Source of the DNA: Fibrobacter sp.
GTDB lineage: Bacteria; Fibrobacterota; Chitinivibrionia; Chitinivibrionales; Chitinispirillaceae
Direction of reading: 5' to 3'
NCBI GenBank assembly: GCA_012513915.1
Contig: JAAZBG010000152.1
Span: forward strand, 1 to 64,000
DNA length: 64,000 nt
Shown here: piece after piece, positions 55,580 through 64,000 of the stretch
Layout: each line of letters starts with the position of its first letter
How positions within the stretch are numbered: position 1 is the first letter of the stretch
Notes under the pieces: model-generated
The model's database searches: none
Seen by the model: only the letters and a program-made list of their open reading frames with translations
Told to the model about the DNA's origin: nothing
Program-made: the position numbers and the translations under genes

Positions 55580-58111
55580 TCAGGATCCCAATTTGATATC
55601 AATCGGCTTTACATTCCAGATTTCATCAGCGTATTCCTGAATTGCCCTGTCAGACGAGAACTTTCCCACATTTGCAACGTTGAGAATTGACATTTTTGTC
55701 CAGTGGTCAACATCATTATGGTAGATTTCTTCGAGTTTGTTTTGACAGGTAATATAGGATTCAAAGTCTGCCATGAGCATATACCGATCACCGTGCTGAA
55801 GCAGGCTGTCAAAAATAGGCATAAACAGATGCGGTTCTTCAGGGCTGAAAAATCCAGATTGAATAAGGTCTATTACCCGTTTAAGGCTTTGATTCTTATT
55901 GTAATAATCCCACGGATTGTACCCACGCGCTTTCAGTTCATCAACCTCTTTAGCCACAAGTCCGAATATGAAAATATTATCTCTTCCGACTTCTTCACAA
56001 ATCTCTATATTGGCACCATCCATTGTTCCAACGGTCAGTGCACCATTGAGTGCAAACTTCATATTACCGGTACCGGATGCTTCTGTTCCGGCGGTAGAAA
56101 TCTGTTCGGAAAGATCGGTTGCAGGAATAATGTATTCTGCCAGAGACACACGATAGTTAGGGAGGAAATACATCTCAAGCAGTCCTTTGGTATCGGGGTC
56201 ACTATTAATAACATTTGCAACGCTATTGATAAATTTAATGATGAGCTTTGCCATATAGTAACCAGGAGCAGCTTTTCCGCCGATCATAACAGTACGTGGA
56301 ACAAAACGGTCTTTTTTACCGCTCTTTATTTCTTCGTAAAGATGGATACAGTGAAGCACTTTTAAAAGCTGGCGTTTATATTCATGAATACGTTTAATCT
56401 GGACATCAAACATAGTATCAGGATTGATACGAAGCCCATCCCATTTTTCAATTTTTTCAACAAAATGCTGTTTTGCCTCGTACTTGACATTTCGCCATTC
56501 TTTCTGAAATGATTTGTCATCAGCATATTTTTCAAGTTTTTTCAGATCCTTAAGATTCTTGATCCATGAATCACCGATTTTGCCGGTAATAAGATTCCGT
56601 AAAGCAGGATTTGCTTTATAAAGCCATCTGCGTTGTGTAACACCATTGGTTTTATTATTAAACTTTGATGGCCACATATCATAGAAGTCTTTTACAAGGC
56701 CATTTGAAAGAAGTTCTGTATGTAATGCGGAAACACCATTTACAGAATGAGAACCAACTATCGCAAGATAGGCCATCCGTACCTGGGGTTCACCGCTTTC
56801 CTCAATGAGTGACATATTGCGAAGTTTTTCAATGTCTCCCGGATATTTAAATGAAACCTGACGAAGGAAACGTGCATTGATTTCGTAAATGATTTCCATA
56901 TGACGCGGCAGGAGATGTTTCATGAGACTAACGGGCCATTTTTCAAGTGCTTCGGGCATTAGTGTATGGTTCGTATAAGCAAATGTACGGGTTACGATAT
57001 CCCATGCCTCATTCCATCCGAGCATGTGCTCATCAAGCAGGAGGCGCATAAGTTCTGCAATTGATATTGACGGATGCGTATCATTAAGCTGAATTGCCAC
57101 TTTGTCAGGGAATGCAGTAAAATCGCTATTTGCCTGAAGGTAGCGGCGAATAATATCCTGTAATGATGCCGATGAGAAAAAGAACTGTTGTTTCAGACGC
57201 AGTTCACGTCCACTGACATTATTGTCATTAGGGTAAAGAACCTTTGATATATTCTCACTGCTGATTTTGTCTTCACAGGCCCTGATATAGTCTCCGTTAT
57301 TAAAAAATTGAAGATTGAATTCTTCGGCAGCACGTGCAGACCAAAGGCGCAGTGTGTTGATATTGTTGACACCGTATCCCGGAACCGGTATATCATATGG
57401 TAAAGCAATGACATCATCGGTATCGATCCAGGCAACATGCTGATGTCCGGTGTGATCGGTGTATTGCATTGTTTTGCCAAAATATTTGATCGTTACTTTA
57501 TATTCAGGGCGCTCAACTTCCCAGGGATTTCTGTATTGAAGCCAGAACTCTGGTGTTTCATGCTGGTTGCCATTGATGATCTTCTGATTGAAAATACCAA
57601 AATCATACCGTATGCCATAACCGACAGCAGGAAGCTGCAGTGCTGCCATTGAGTCAAGATAACAGGCTGCAAGGCGTCCAAGACCTCCATTTCCAAGGCC
57701 GGCATCATGCTCCTGATCAATCATTTCCTCGAGGCTTAATCCAAGTTCCTGTGATGCTTCATCGCATTCGTTATTAAGTTTCAGACTCATGATATTGTCG
57801 GCAAGAAGTCTGCCAAGAAGAAATTCCATTGACAAATAGTAAACGCGTTTTACATTATTCGAATGGTATTGCTGACGGCTTGCAATCCATCGCTCGATAA
57901 TACGCTCTCTGATTGTATAGGATATACTTAGAAACAGATCATAGCTTGTAAGCGAATATTTATCTTTTGCGAGATTATATTCAAGATTATTAAGAAAACC
58001 TTTTCTGATATCTTCAGCAGACATCCCTTTGTGATTAACATGCCATTTTTCAAGCGTTGAATTATCAATGCGTGATGATACCTTCTTCTTATTGTTATCA
58101 CTCATAATCAC
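55580..58111 (-). CDS. glgP: Glycogen/starch phosphorylase
   Basis: An 843-residue GT35 enzyme. The N-terminal part has YYLSMEFLLGRLL and GLGNGGLGRLAACYLDS, the phosphorylase core. The PLP-binding region EASGTGNMKFALNGAL (lysine at about residue 685) is intact, and VQIKRIHEYKRQLL (about 580-594) is the conserved phosphate/substrate site. It releases glucose-1-phosphate from storage glucan. Length is normal for bacterial GlgP. It is a single gene with its own terminator, divergent from the ATP synthase operon over 633 bp. No other glycogen gene is present in the window. Confidence 0.96.
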   Translation of the reverse strand: MIMSDNNKKKVSSRIDNSTLEKWHVNHKGMSAEDIRKGFLNNLEYNLAKDKYSLTSYDLFLSISYTIRERIIERWIASRQQYHSNNVKRVYYLSMEFLLGRLLADNIMSLKLNNECDEASQELGLSLEEMIDQEHDAGLGNGGLGRLAACYLDSMAALQLPAVGYGIRYDFGIFNQKIINGNQHETPEFWLQYRNPWEVERPEYKVTIKYFGKTMQYTDHTGHQHVAWIDTDDVIALPYDIPVPGYGVNNINTLRLWSARAAEEFNLQFFNNGDYIRACEDKISSENISKVLYPNDNNVSGRELRLKQQFFFSSASLQDIIRRYLQANSDFTAFPDKVAIQLNDTHPSISIAELMRLLLDEHMLGWNEAWDIVTRTFAYTNHTLMPEALEKWPVSLMKHLLPRHMEIIYEINARFLRQVSFKYPGDIEKLRNMSLIEESGEPQVRMAYLAIVGSHSVNGVSALHTELLSNGLVKDFYDMWPSKFNNKTNGVTQRRWLYKANPALRNLITGKIGDSWIKNLKDLKKLEKYADDKSFQKEWRNVKYEAKQHFVEKIEKWDGLRINPDTMFDVQIKRIHEYKRQLLKVLHCIHLYEEIKSGKKDRFVPRTVMIGGKAAPGYYMAKLIIKFINSVANVINSDPDTKGLLEMYFLPNYRVSLAEYIIPATDLSEQISTAGTEASGTGNMKFALNGALTVGTMDGANIEICEEVGRDNIFIFGLVAKEVDELKARGYNPWDYYNKNQSLKRVIDLIQSGFFSPEEPHLFMPIFDSLLQHGDRYMLMADFESYITCQNKLEEIYHNDVDHWTKMSILNVANVGKFSSDRAIQEYADEIWNVKPIDIKLGS

Positions 58112-58744
58112 TCCTTATTAGTATGGTTAACAGATAGCTATTTTTGATACAGACAGTAGTTTAAGATGTACGATTATCCTGATTCTAAAATTGTAAATTA
58201 TTCAATGATCATGAATTCAAAATTCTGTTTTCACTACTATACTATTGAAAAAGAATTCGAAATAAACATAGTACATAACAGTTCTAAATACATAATTGAC
58301 ACTATATAGTCAAGAATGCCGGAAAGTAAATAGCAAGGTCAAGAATGTATGTTAGAAAACGCTGCATATCACAAAGAGAATCATTCCTGAATAATTAATG
58401 TAAAAAGTAATGTTCCAATGAATGCACTGCATTTTCAATACAAATAACAAACTTTAGATTAATGAGATTAAAATCACATTAATATGATGTGCCAATGTTT
58501 TCAAACAGAATATAACACATATAAAATAAGTATACGCAAATGTTGTTCCATAAAAACCTTTTGAAGATCTCATCTTTTATGCAATTAAAATCACAAAATA
58601 TCGTGGGAATTTTTTTGTAAAAAATTATATTAGATACCAAAAGGTCTTTTTTTTTGCATTTGAAAATACTGAACTTTATAATTGAAAAATTTTTTTTTGT
58701 TCCGTAGAATAGTAGAGAATACTGTACGAATCTGAAATAAAAAA
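58112..58744. other. Long divergent promoter region between glgP and the ATP synthase operon
   Basis: A 633-bp AT-rich gap with no convincing frame or structured RNA. It must contain the glgP promoter (toward 58111) and holds a good sigma-70 type promoter for the atp genes at 58682-58710. Nothing else can be assigned from sequence; the length is large for a simple promoter pair. Confidence 0.5.
58682..58710 (+). promoter_or_regulatory. Sigma-70 type promoter of the ATP synthase operon
   Basis: TTGAAA (58682-58687) and TAGAAT (58705-58710) have an exact 17-bp spacer that contains a long T run. The expected start is near 58717, 28 bp before the first ATG. Each hexamer has one or two mismatches to consensus. 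Confidence 0.65.
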
Positions 58745-58984
58745 ATGCTATTCAGAAAAACAGATAATAAAAATAAAAGACAATATGGTGATTATCTTTC
58801 TGTATCAAGTATTGGTATTCATCTTGTGATAACCAGTATTGTGGGATGCATTGCAGGTATCTATATTGATAAGTGGCTTAACACAGCGCCAGTATTTACA
58901 ATTATCTTGTTTTTAGCCGGACTTGTTTCCGGGTTCAGGCAGATCTTCAAGGAAGTAAAGCGAATTGGTCAAGATAAGAAATAG
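58745..58984 (+). CDS. AtpZ-type small membrane protein of the ATP synthase operon
   Basis: A 79-residue protein with two helices (about 22-42 and 48-66) joined by GIYIDKWLNTAPVFTIILF and GFRQIFKE. This D-W/L-L-T-P-TII-L pattern and the double helix are the AtpZ (AtpI-related, DUF) signature. AtpZ and AtpI are reported to help assemble the c-ring and form a magnesium/calcium channel in some bacteria. It overlaps the next gene and leads the operon. Confidence 0.75.
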   Translation: MLFRKTDNKNKRQYGDYLSVSSIGIHLVITSIVGCIAGIYIDKWLNTAPVFTIILFLAGLVSGFRQIFKEVKRIGQDKK

Positions 58985-59336
58985 AAAAGATATCATTGCA
59001 TTATACTTTTTTGTAGTAGTTGTTACAATTATGGTGCATCTTTTCATAAAAGAGAGTAAGTTTATAAGTGGTCTTCTTTGGGGGTTCACGCTATCGTATA
59101 GTGGCCTGCTGCTTTTTCTTTTTTTGCCAAATCATAAATCCAGCCAGGATGTTCAAGCGTTATCTATGATTAATTATCTTTTCAGATCAGTTATAAGGAT
59201 GAGCACAATACTTGGGCTTTTTATGTTGATGGTTTTTGTGCTGAAGGTACATGCACTTGGTTTGTTGGGTGGTGCGTTTGCTGGAATGATGATACTGAGT
59301 TTTTTATTTCTATTTAAAATGAAACCGGCACAATAA
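58965..59336 (+). CDS. AtpI-like small membrane protein
   Basis: A 123-residue protein with four hydrophobic segments and charged ends, in the position of the atpI/atp1 gene between atpZ and atpB. Sequence similarity to AtpI is weak, so the name rests on topology and context. The start is TTG (58965), inside the last codons of atpZ; an ATG is not available close by. A role in c-ring assembly is the inference. Confidence 0.6.
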   Translation: MVKIRNRKDIIALYFFVVVVTIMVHLFIKESKFISGLLWGFTLSYSGLLLFLFLPNHKSSQDVQALSMINYLFRSVIRMSTILGLFMLMVFVLKVHALGLLGGAFAGMMILSFLFLFKMKPAQ

Positions 59337-59352
59337 GGAAAATGAAAGTATT

Positions 59353-60099
59353 ATGAGTAGCGGTCATGAGAGTCTGGTTCCTGAAAGTGTAATAATAAAA
59401 ATTGGAAATATTCCTGACACTTTGATTTTTGCATGGGCAGTCTGGATCTTTATTGCGGTAATTTCGATAGCTATAGCCCGCAAACCATCCCTGGTTCCAT
59501 CAAAGGTGCAGGCAGTATATGAGATGTTGCTTCAGTACATTACTGGTCTTGCGGATGAGTTGATCGGGCCGGAAGCGTATAAATTTTATCCGCTGTTTAT
59601 TGGTCTTTTCATCTTTATTCTTATCAGTAATCTACTTGGTCTTGTTCCTGGGCTCAAGTCGCCTACCAGTGATTTAAATCTGACGTTTGGCTTAGCCGGG
59701 ATGGTTTTTCTGTACTTTGTCGTTTTGGGTTTCAGGTACAATGGAATACATTACTTAAAGCAGTTTGCCGGTCCAAAGTTGCCGTGGTTTCTCTTTCCTA
59801 TATCGCTTTTGATAATGATAACCGAGGTGATATCATTTTTAACACGGCCTTTATCACTTGGTTTACGTCTATTCTGCAATATTTTTTCAAAAGAGCTGTT
59901 TTTAACAATTCTTGCAAGTTTGACACTTACCTTCCTTTTCAGTCACGAATTGAAAGATAATATCTTTACGTTAATGCCGCTTTTGTTACGGCCGTTTATT
60001 CTGATACTTGGATTAATAATTGGTTTTATTCAGGCGCTTGTTTTTATGGTACTTGCGATGTCATACATTGCCGGTGCAGTAAGAATGGAAGAACATTGA
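59353..60099 (+). CDS. atpB: ATP synthase Fo subunit a
   Basis: A 248-residue polytopic protein. The essential arginine is Arg172 in LSLGLRLFCNI. The C-terminal segment LILGLIIGFIQALVFMVLAMSYIAGAV with the conserved Gln in IQALVF completes the proton half-channels. Subunit a forms the static proton path against the c-ring. Start ATG 59353 has AAGGAA upstream. Confidence 0.94.
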   Translation: MSSGHESLVPESVIIKIGNIPDTLIFAWAVWIFIAVISIAIARKPSLVPSKVQAVYEMLLQYITGLADELIGPEAYKFYPLFIGLFIFILISNLLGLVPGLKSPTSDLNLTFGLAGMVFLYFVVLGFRYNGIHYLKQFAGPKLPWFLFPISLLIMITEVISFLTRPLSLGLRLFCNIFSKELFLTILASLTLTFLFSHELKDNIFTLMPLLLRPFILILGLIIGFIQALVFMVLAMSYIAGAVRMEEH

Positions 60100-60136
60100 T
60101 TGTAAAAAGTTTTATGCATAAATTTCATGGAGGCAT

Positions 60137-60490
60137 ATGATGCAAAAAAAAGGTGTTTTAGGTTCATTGTTTGTTCTTTTTGGGGTAGCACTGGCTTGTG
60201 CAGGTGAGGCTGTTGCAAATGGAAGTGGAAATACTGCTGCTGCGGTGTACTTTGGACAGACACTTATGGCATCGGGTATCGGTGTTGGTATTGCTGCAGG
60301 TGGTTGTGGTATTGGTATGGGACTTGTTATTGCCAGTTCGCTGCAGGGTATTGCCCGTCAACCGGAACTTCAATCGAAGCTTCAGATGAATATGCTTATC
60401 GGCTTTGCACTTATTGAAGCACAGGTGCTGTATGCATTGTTTCTTGCAATTATCTTTTTGTTTGCAAATCCGTTTATGGGAAAAATCTAA
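60137..60490 (+). CDS. atpE: ATP synthase Fo subunit c with N-terminal extension
   Basis: A 117-residue protein, longer than the usual 70-90. The hairpin starts with QTLMASGIGVGIAAGGCGIGMG and ends FALIEAQVLYALF with the proton-carrying Glu94. The loop ARQPE is conserved. The position taken by Gln in Na+-dependent c subunits (GIGQG) is Met61, and no ES/ET follows the Glu, so H+ coupling is likely. The extra 40 N-terminal residues contain a hydrophobic run (LFVLFGVALACA) that resembles a signal peptide or extra helix, as described in some c subunits. GGAGG precedes the start. Confidence 0.92.
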   Translation: MMQKKGVLGSLFVLFGVALACAGEAVANGSGNTAAAVYFGQTLMASGIGVGIAAGGCGIGMGLVIASSLQGIARQPELQSKLQMNMLIGFALIEAQVLYALFLAIIFLFANPFMGKI

Positions 60491-60505
60491 ACTGGAGTAT
60501 CTGGT

Positions 60506-61009
60506 ATGCTGGAAATAAATCCACCGCTTCTAATCTCTCAGACGGTAACATTTGCTGTGATGGCGGGAGTTGTCTGGAAGTTATCATGGAAGCCCTTACT
60601 TAAGTTTATTAAAGATCGTCAGGACTCAATTCATCAAAGCATAGAAAATGCTGAGAAAATGCGTCTTGCAGCAAGTCAACTTGAGGAAAATTATCAGCAG
60701 CGTATTTTGCAGGTCGAACAGCAGACTAAAGATCTTATTGCACTTGCCAGACTTGAGGGTAACCGTGCAAAAGAAGAGGTTATTGCAGCGACTCAGAAAG
60801 AAATTGCTGAAATGAGAAAACGGGCGCAGGAACATCTTGATCTGGAGCGCGATCAGATTATCAGGGAACTTCGGGAGAGAATCGTTACATTGTCAATGGA
60901 GCTGACAACAAAAATTGTTGAGAGTTCATCTCTTGAGGGTATATCTGAACAGCGTTTTAAAGCGATGCTTGATGAATTAGAGAAGAAGGAGCCTGCACGT
61001 GCAAATTAA
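60506..61009 (+). CDS. atpF: ATP synthase Fo subunit b
   Basis: A 167-residue stator protein. One N-terminal transmembrane helix (about 6-24) is followed by a long charged helix (about 30-150) with heptad patterning, as expected for the dimeric b subunit that links a to delta/alpha. FIKDRQDSIHQSIENAEKMR is the typical start of the soluble helix. It overlaps atpH by 11 bp. Confidence 0.92.
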   Translation: MLEINPPLLISQTVTFAVMAGVVWKLSWKPLLKFIKDRQDSIHQSIENAEKMRLAASQLEENYQQRILQVEQQTKDLIALARLEGNRAKEEVIAATQKEIAEMRKRAQEHLDLERDQIIRELRERIVTLSMELTTKIVESSSLEGISEQRFKAMLDELEKKEPARAN

Positions 61010-61541
61010 TCAGATAGCTCGCGAGTATGCAAGGGCGATCATGCAGTTTGCGCCGGATAAATACTTTGAGATAAAGGATTATTTCGCGAAAATTACTGAT
61101 TGCATTACTTCATCGGTTACATTTTCAAATCTGCTTGACCATCCTGTAATTTTATCACAGGAAAAGTACGCAGCTGTTCTTTCACTGAGTGATGGATCAA
61201 TGCCTCAGGTTATTGAAAAAGTAATATATGATCTTGTTATAAAACGCGGTGTTTTTCTGGTTGCAACTATCAGTAATGAGATGGATAAGATTTACAAAAA
61301 GAAAAATCAGATTATTGATGCATCAGTGCAGAGTTCCAAAGCGCTTAGTGATGTTGAAAAAAGCGAAATTACTGCCGCAATTCAGAAGAAAACCGGCAGT
61401 AGAGCAGTGGTGTCGTTTTCTGTTGATGCAAAACTGCTTGCTGGCTATAAAGTAAAAATCGGTGATAATGTTTATGACAACACCGTTCGCAGACAACTCC
61501 AGATGGCTGGGGATATACTCTCTTTTACAAATCGGGTATAA
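60999..61541 (+). CDS. atpH: ATP synthase F1 subunit delta
   Basis: A 180-residue protein with an N-terminal helical bundle (IAREYARAIMQFA) and a C-terminal beta part (AKLLAGYKVKIGDNVYDNTVRRQLQ), where the GG/AGYKV..GD...D.S....L pattern is the OSCP/delta signature. It caps the alpha/beta hexamer and binds subunit b. The start is GTG with AAGGAG 8 bp upstream, inside the atpF end. Confidence 0.93.
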   Translation: MQINQIAREYARAIMQFAPDKYFEIKDYFAKITDCITSSVTFSNLLDHPVILSQEKYAAVLSLSDGSMPQVIEKVIYDLVIKRGVFLVATISNEMDKIYKKKNQIIDASVQSSKALSDVEKSEITAAIQKKTGSRAVVSFSVDAKLLAGYKVKIGDNVYDNTVRRQLQMAGDILSFTNRV

Positions 61542-61553
61542 GGATATTAATGT

Positions 61554-63062
61554 ATGAATATTGACAGATCAAAAGTTACCGGAGTTATTGAGGAAACCAT
61601 TCGCAAGTATGAAAACAAGCTTGATCTGCGGGAGATCGGCTATGTTCTTCAGATTGGTGATGGTATTGCCCGTATCTTTGGACTGGAAAAATGTGTATAT
61701 GGTGAATTGGTCCGTTTTTCACAGGACACCTTCGGAATGGTACTTAACCTTGAAGCCGATAGTGTCGGCTGTATTATCCTTGGTGATGCATCAAAGATTA
61801 AAGAGGGTGATGAAGTAAGCCGGACGGGAACTGTTATGTCGGTTCCTGTTGGTGATGAACTTCTGGGGCGTGTTGTTAACCCGCTTGGGGAGCCTCTTGA
61901 TGGAAAAGGGCCGATTAAGGCAAAATCAACACGGCCAATCGAAATTATTGCACCGGGAGTAATGGAGCGTCAGACGGTTAAAGAACCGCTTCAGACGGGT
62001 ATCAAATCTATCGATGCCATGATTCCGATTGGAAGAGGTCAGCGCGAACTTATCATTGGTGACCGTCAGATTGGAAAAACCGCAATTGCAATTGATGCAA
62101 TAATCAATCAGAAAAATCAGGAACGCCGTCCGATATGTATTTATGTGGCAGTCGGGCAAAAGCAGTCGACTGTTGCAAATATTGTAAAAACACTGGAACA
62201 ATTTGGAGCTCTGGAGTATACAATAGTTGTATCGGCAACCGCTTCAGATCCTGCTCCGCTTCAGTATATTGCGCCGTATGCCGGATGCGCGATCGGCGAA
62301 GAGTTTATGTGGAAAGGCAAAGATGTTCTGATCATATATGATGATCTGACCCGCCATGCTCAGGCGTATCGTCAATTGTCACTTCTTCTCAGAAGACCAC
62401 CGGGGCGTGAGGCGTATCCTGGAGATGTTTTTTATCTGCATTCACGTTTACTTGAACGTGCATGTAAGCTTTCTGATAAGAATGGCGGTGGTTCATTAAC
62501 AGCGCTTCCGATTATCGAAACACAGGCTGGTGATATTTCGGCATATATTCCAACAAATGTTATTTCTATTACGGATGGGCAGATTTACCTTGAGGGTGGA
62601 CTTTTCTTTTCGGGAGTTCGTCCGGCTGTTAACGTCGGTCTTTCGGTAAGCCGTGTTGGGGGAACAGCTCAAACAAAAGCGATGCGTCAGGTTGCAGGCC
62701 GACTTCGTCTTGATCTTGCTCAATACAATGATTTGGCAGCATTTGCACAGTTTGCATCAGAACTTGATGCGCATTCACGTGCTCAGCTTGCCCGGGGTGA
62801 GCGTTTAATAGAAATTCTTAATCAGGATCAGTATGAACCGATGCCTGTTGAGGATCAGGTTGTTGTTATCTTTGCGGCAGTAAACGGGTTTGTTGATGAC
62901 ATATCAACTGATCAGCTAAAGAATTGGGAGAAGGCATATCTTAAATTTTTAAAAGAAAAATATGCTTCAATTTTGAAAGAGATAAAGGCAAACGGGAAAA
63001 TTGAAGATTCTATAAAAGCTAATCTTGAAAATGCTATTAAAGAATTCAAAGCAAAGAAATAA
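61554..63062 (+). CDS. atpA: ATP synthase F1 subunit alpha
   Basis: A 502-residue subunit with a beta-barrel N-domain ([18 protein letters not shown]), a P-loop GDRQIGKTA (about 169-177), and [18 protein letters not shown] with the arginine finger region. Length and motifs are typical. Non-catalytic nucleotide sites lie here; catalysis is in beta, whose gene starts at 63935. Confidence 0.97.
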   Translation: MNIDRSKVTGVIEETIRKYENKLDLREIGYVLQIGDGIARIFGLEKCVYGELVRFSQDTFGMVLNLEADSVGCIILGDASKIKEGDEVSRTGTVMSVPVGDELLGRVVNPLGEPLDGKGPIKAKSTRPIEIIAPGVMERQTVKEPLQTGIKSIDAMIPIGRGQRELIIGDRQIGKTAIAIDAIINQKNQERRPICIYVAVGQKQSTVANIVKTLEQFGALEYTIVVSATASDPAPLQYIAPYAGCAIGEEFMWKGKDVLIIYDDLTRHAQAYRQLSLLLRRPPGREAYPGDVFYLHSRLLERACKLSDKNGGGSLTALPIIETQAGDISAYIPTNVISITDGQIYLEGGLFFSGVRPAVNVGLSVSRVGGTAQTKAMRQVAGRLRLDLAQYNDLAAFAQFASELDAHSRAQLARGERLIEILNQDQYEPMPVEDQVVVIFAAVNGFVDDISTDQLKNWEKAYLKFLKEKYASILKEIKANGKIEDSIKANLENAIKEFKAKK

Positions 63063-63065
63063 ACA

Positions 63066-63935
63066 ATGGCATCAATAAGTGAACTTAGAAAACAGATTAA
63101 GGGTATTAAATCTACGAGTAAAATTACCCGTGCGATGAAGATGGTTGCCGGAGCGCGTTTTAACAAGGCTCAGATTGCAATGCAAAATTCACGGACATTT
63201 TACAATGAGGTGTTTTCAACTTTTTCACAACTTGTTGTTTCTGCGCAGCCATCGCAGAAAGTATTCCGTCATATTACCTTTGATACCAAGCCGTTTCCTC
63301 TTCCAAAGGTAGGGCTTGTTATTATTACCGGTGATAAGGGGTTATGTGGAGATTTCAATTCATCGGTAATTCGTGAAGCTGAGAAAATACTGAAAAATCC
63401 GGACAGCCACATCTCGTGCGTATTTACTATTGGGAGAAAGGGATGTGATTATTTCAGAAAAAGTATCAATTTACAGATTATTGAATACCCTAATGTTTTT
63501 AATAATCTCGAATACGCTTTTTCAGATAAACTCGGGACGGAGATTTTGAAAAAATTCGATGATGAGCATTTAACCTCTGTAGTTGTTGTAAGTGCACATT
63601 TTAAGTCAATGATAAAGAAAGAGGTATTAAAAACCACACTGCTCCCTCTGTTTATTGATAAGTCAATAAAATCGACTGGCTGTATGTACGAACCGGAGGA
63701 CGAGGATGAGTTGTTGGTATCTACCTTGCCATTTGTTGTTAACGCATCGATATACAAACTAATGCGTGAATCGTATGTAGCAGAGATTGCTCAGCGTATG
63801 AGAGCAATGGACAACGCAACTACTAATGCAGGTACACTTATTGAGAAAATTACTCTTGAAATGAATAAAGTTCGTCAGGGGAACATAACAAGGGAACTTG
63901 CTGAAATTATCGGTACAAACGAGGTGATAAAATAA
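63066..63935 (+). CDS. atpG: ATP synthase F1 subunit gamma
   Basis: A 289-residue rotor subunit. The N-terminal helix is preceded by LRKQIKGIKSTSKITRAMKMVAGAR, reduced here to KQIKGIKSTSKITRAM, the conserved start. ITGDKGLCGDFN (about 93-104) and the C-terminal AMDNATTNAGTLI (about 248-260) complete the pattern. It transmits c-ring rotation to the alpha/beta hexamer. The TAA stop shares its last base with the atpD start. Confidence 0.96.
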   Translation: MASISELRKQIKGIKSTSKITRAMKMVAGARFNKAQIAMQNSRTFYNEVFSTFSQLVVSAQPSQKVFRHITFDTKPFPLPKVGLVIITGDKGLCGDFNSSVIREAEKILKNPDSHISCVFTIGRKGCDYFRKSINLQIIEYPNVFNNLEYAFSDKLGTEILKKFDDEHLTSVVVVSAHFKSMIKKEVLKTTLLPLFIDKSIKSTGCMYEPEDEDELLVSTLPFVVNASIYKLMRESYVAEIAQRMRAMDNATTNAGTLIEKITLEMNKVRQGNITRELAEIIGTNEVIK

Positions 63936-64000
63936 TGCAGACTGGTAAAATTACACAAATTATGGGTCAGGTTGTTGATGTTGAATTTGAACCTGGAAAA
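63935..64000 (+). CDS. atpD: ATP synthase F1 subunit beta, N-terminal fragment cut by the window end
   Basis: The visible 22 codons read MQTGKITQIMGQVVDVEFEP and two more residues, the usual AtpD opening (G.I.QI.G.VVDV.F). The ATG overlaps the atpG stop codon (TAATG). The catalytic P-loop lies outside the window. The order a-c-b-delta-alpha-gamma-beta makes the call secure. Confidence 0.93.
   Translation, partial: MQTGKITQIMGQVVDVEFEPGK

Noticed and set aside
55703-56365. 220-codon plus-strand frame
   Set aside because: It lies entirely antisense to glgP, has no ribosome site and encodes a cysteine/histidine-rich sequence with no family pattern; a shadow of the phosphorylase gene.

Overview
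The window is an AT-rich segment of a Gram-negative (diderm) bacterial chromosome that covers the probable replication origin. Outer-membrane biogenesis and export genes (SurA-like foldases, SLBB export proteins, a TolC-type channel, large beta-barrel proteins), a chromosomal ParABS system, a bactofilin and a full F1Fo operon point to a member of the FCB group or a related lineage, possibly Fibrobacterota-like. That placement is an inference from gene content and I hold it weakly.

Layout: (1) 1-140, the end of a probable IS21-type element, followed by about 500 bp without convincing genes. (2) 658-6178 (-), a Wzy-type surface polysaccharide module: Wzx flippase, O-antigen ligase/polymerase, Wzz and an SLBB export protein. 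(3) 6397-9850, accessory genes: a secreted glycosidase-like protein, a HepT toxin remnant spliced to an IS3 transposase remnant, a secreted unknown and a DUF218 protein. (4) 9910-16634 (+), recF, a DUF721 (DciA-like) gene, gyrB, surE and gyrA, closed by a strong terminator. (5) 16749-27432 (-), a large SLBB protein with a 12-bp tandem repeat, a UDP-sugar epimerase, FtsE, a methyltransferase, two parvulin foldases and Mfd, preceded by tRNA-Lys. (6) 27700-33273 (-), three lineage-specific genes, two of them probably outer-membrane. (7) 33309-36056 (-), dnaN and dnaA, with DnaA boxes between them. (8) 36199-45498 (+), rpmH, rnpA, yidD, yidC, mnmE, mnmG, rsmG, parA, parB, an M23 peptidase and a bactofilin, with two parS sites flanking mnmG. 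(9) 45654-47536, rimI, then a sigma-54 type promoter in front of an unrecognised 58-aa gene and a PtsN-like EIIA fused to CBS domains. (10) 48036-54001 (+), a TolC/MacA/MacB-type export system in which MacB is split into one ATPase and two permeases. (11) 54129-58111 (-), an aldo/keto reductase with ferredoxin-type clusters and glycogen phosphorylase. (12) 58745-64000 (+), the ATP synthase operon atpZ-atpI-atpB-E-F-H-A-G-D (atpD truncated by the window end) behind a good sigma-70 type promoter.

The main themes are chromosome replication and segregation (dnaA, dnaN, recF, gyrAB, parABS), ribosome/tRNA maturation and membrane insertion at the origin, cell envelope export, and energy generation. 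No CRISPR array, restriction system or complete defence island is visible. The least explained items are the sigma-54/small protein/EIIA-CBS unit, the two-permease MacB-type exporter, the HepT-IS3 chimera and the unknown genes beside dnaN.
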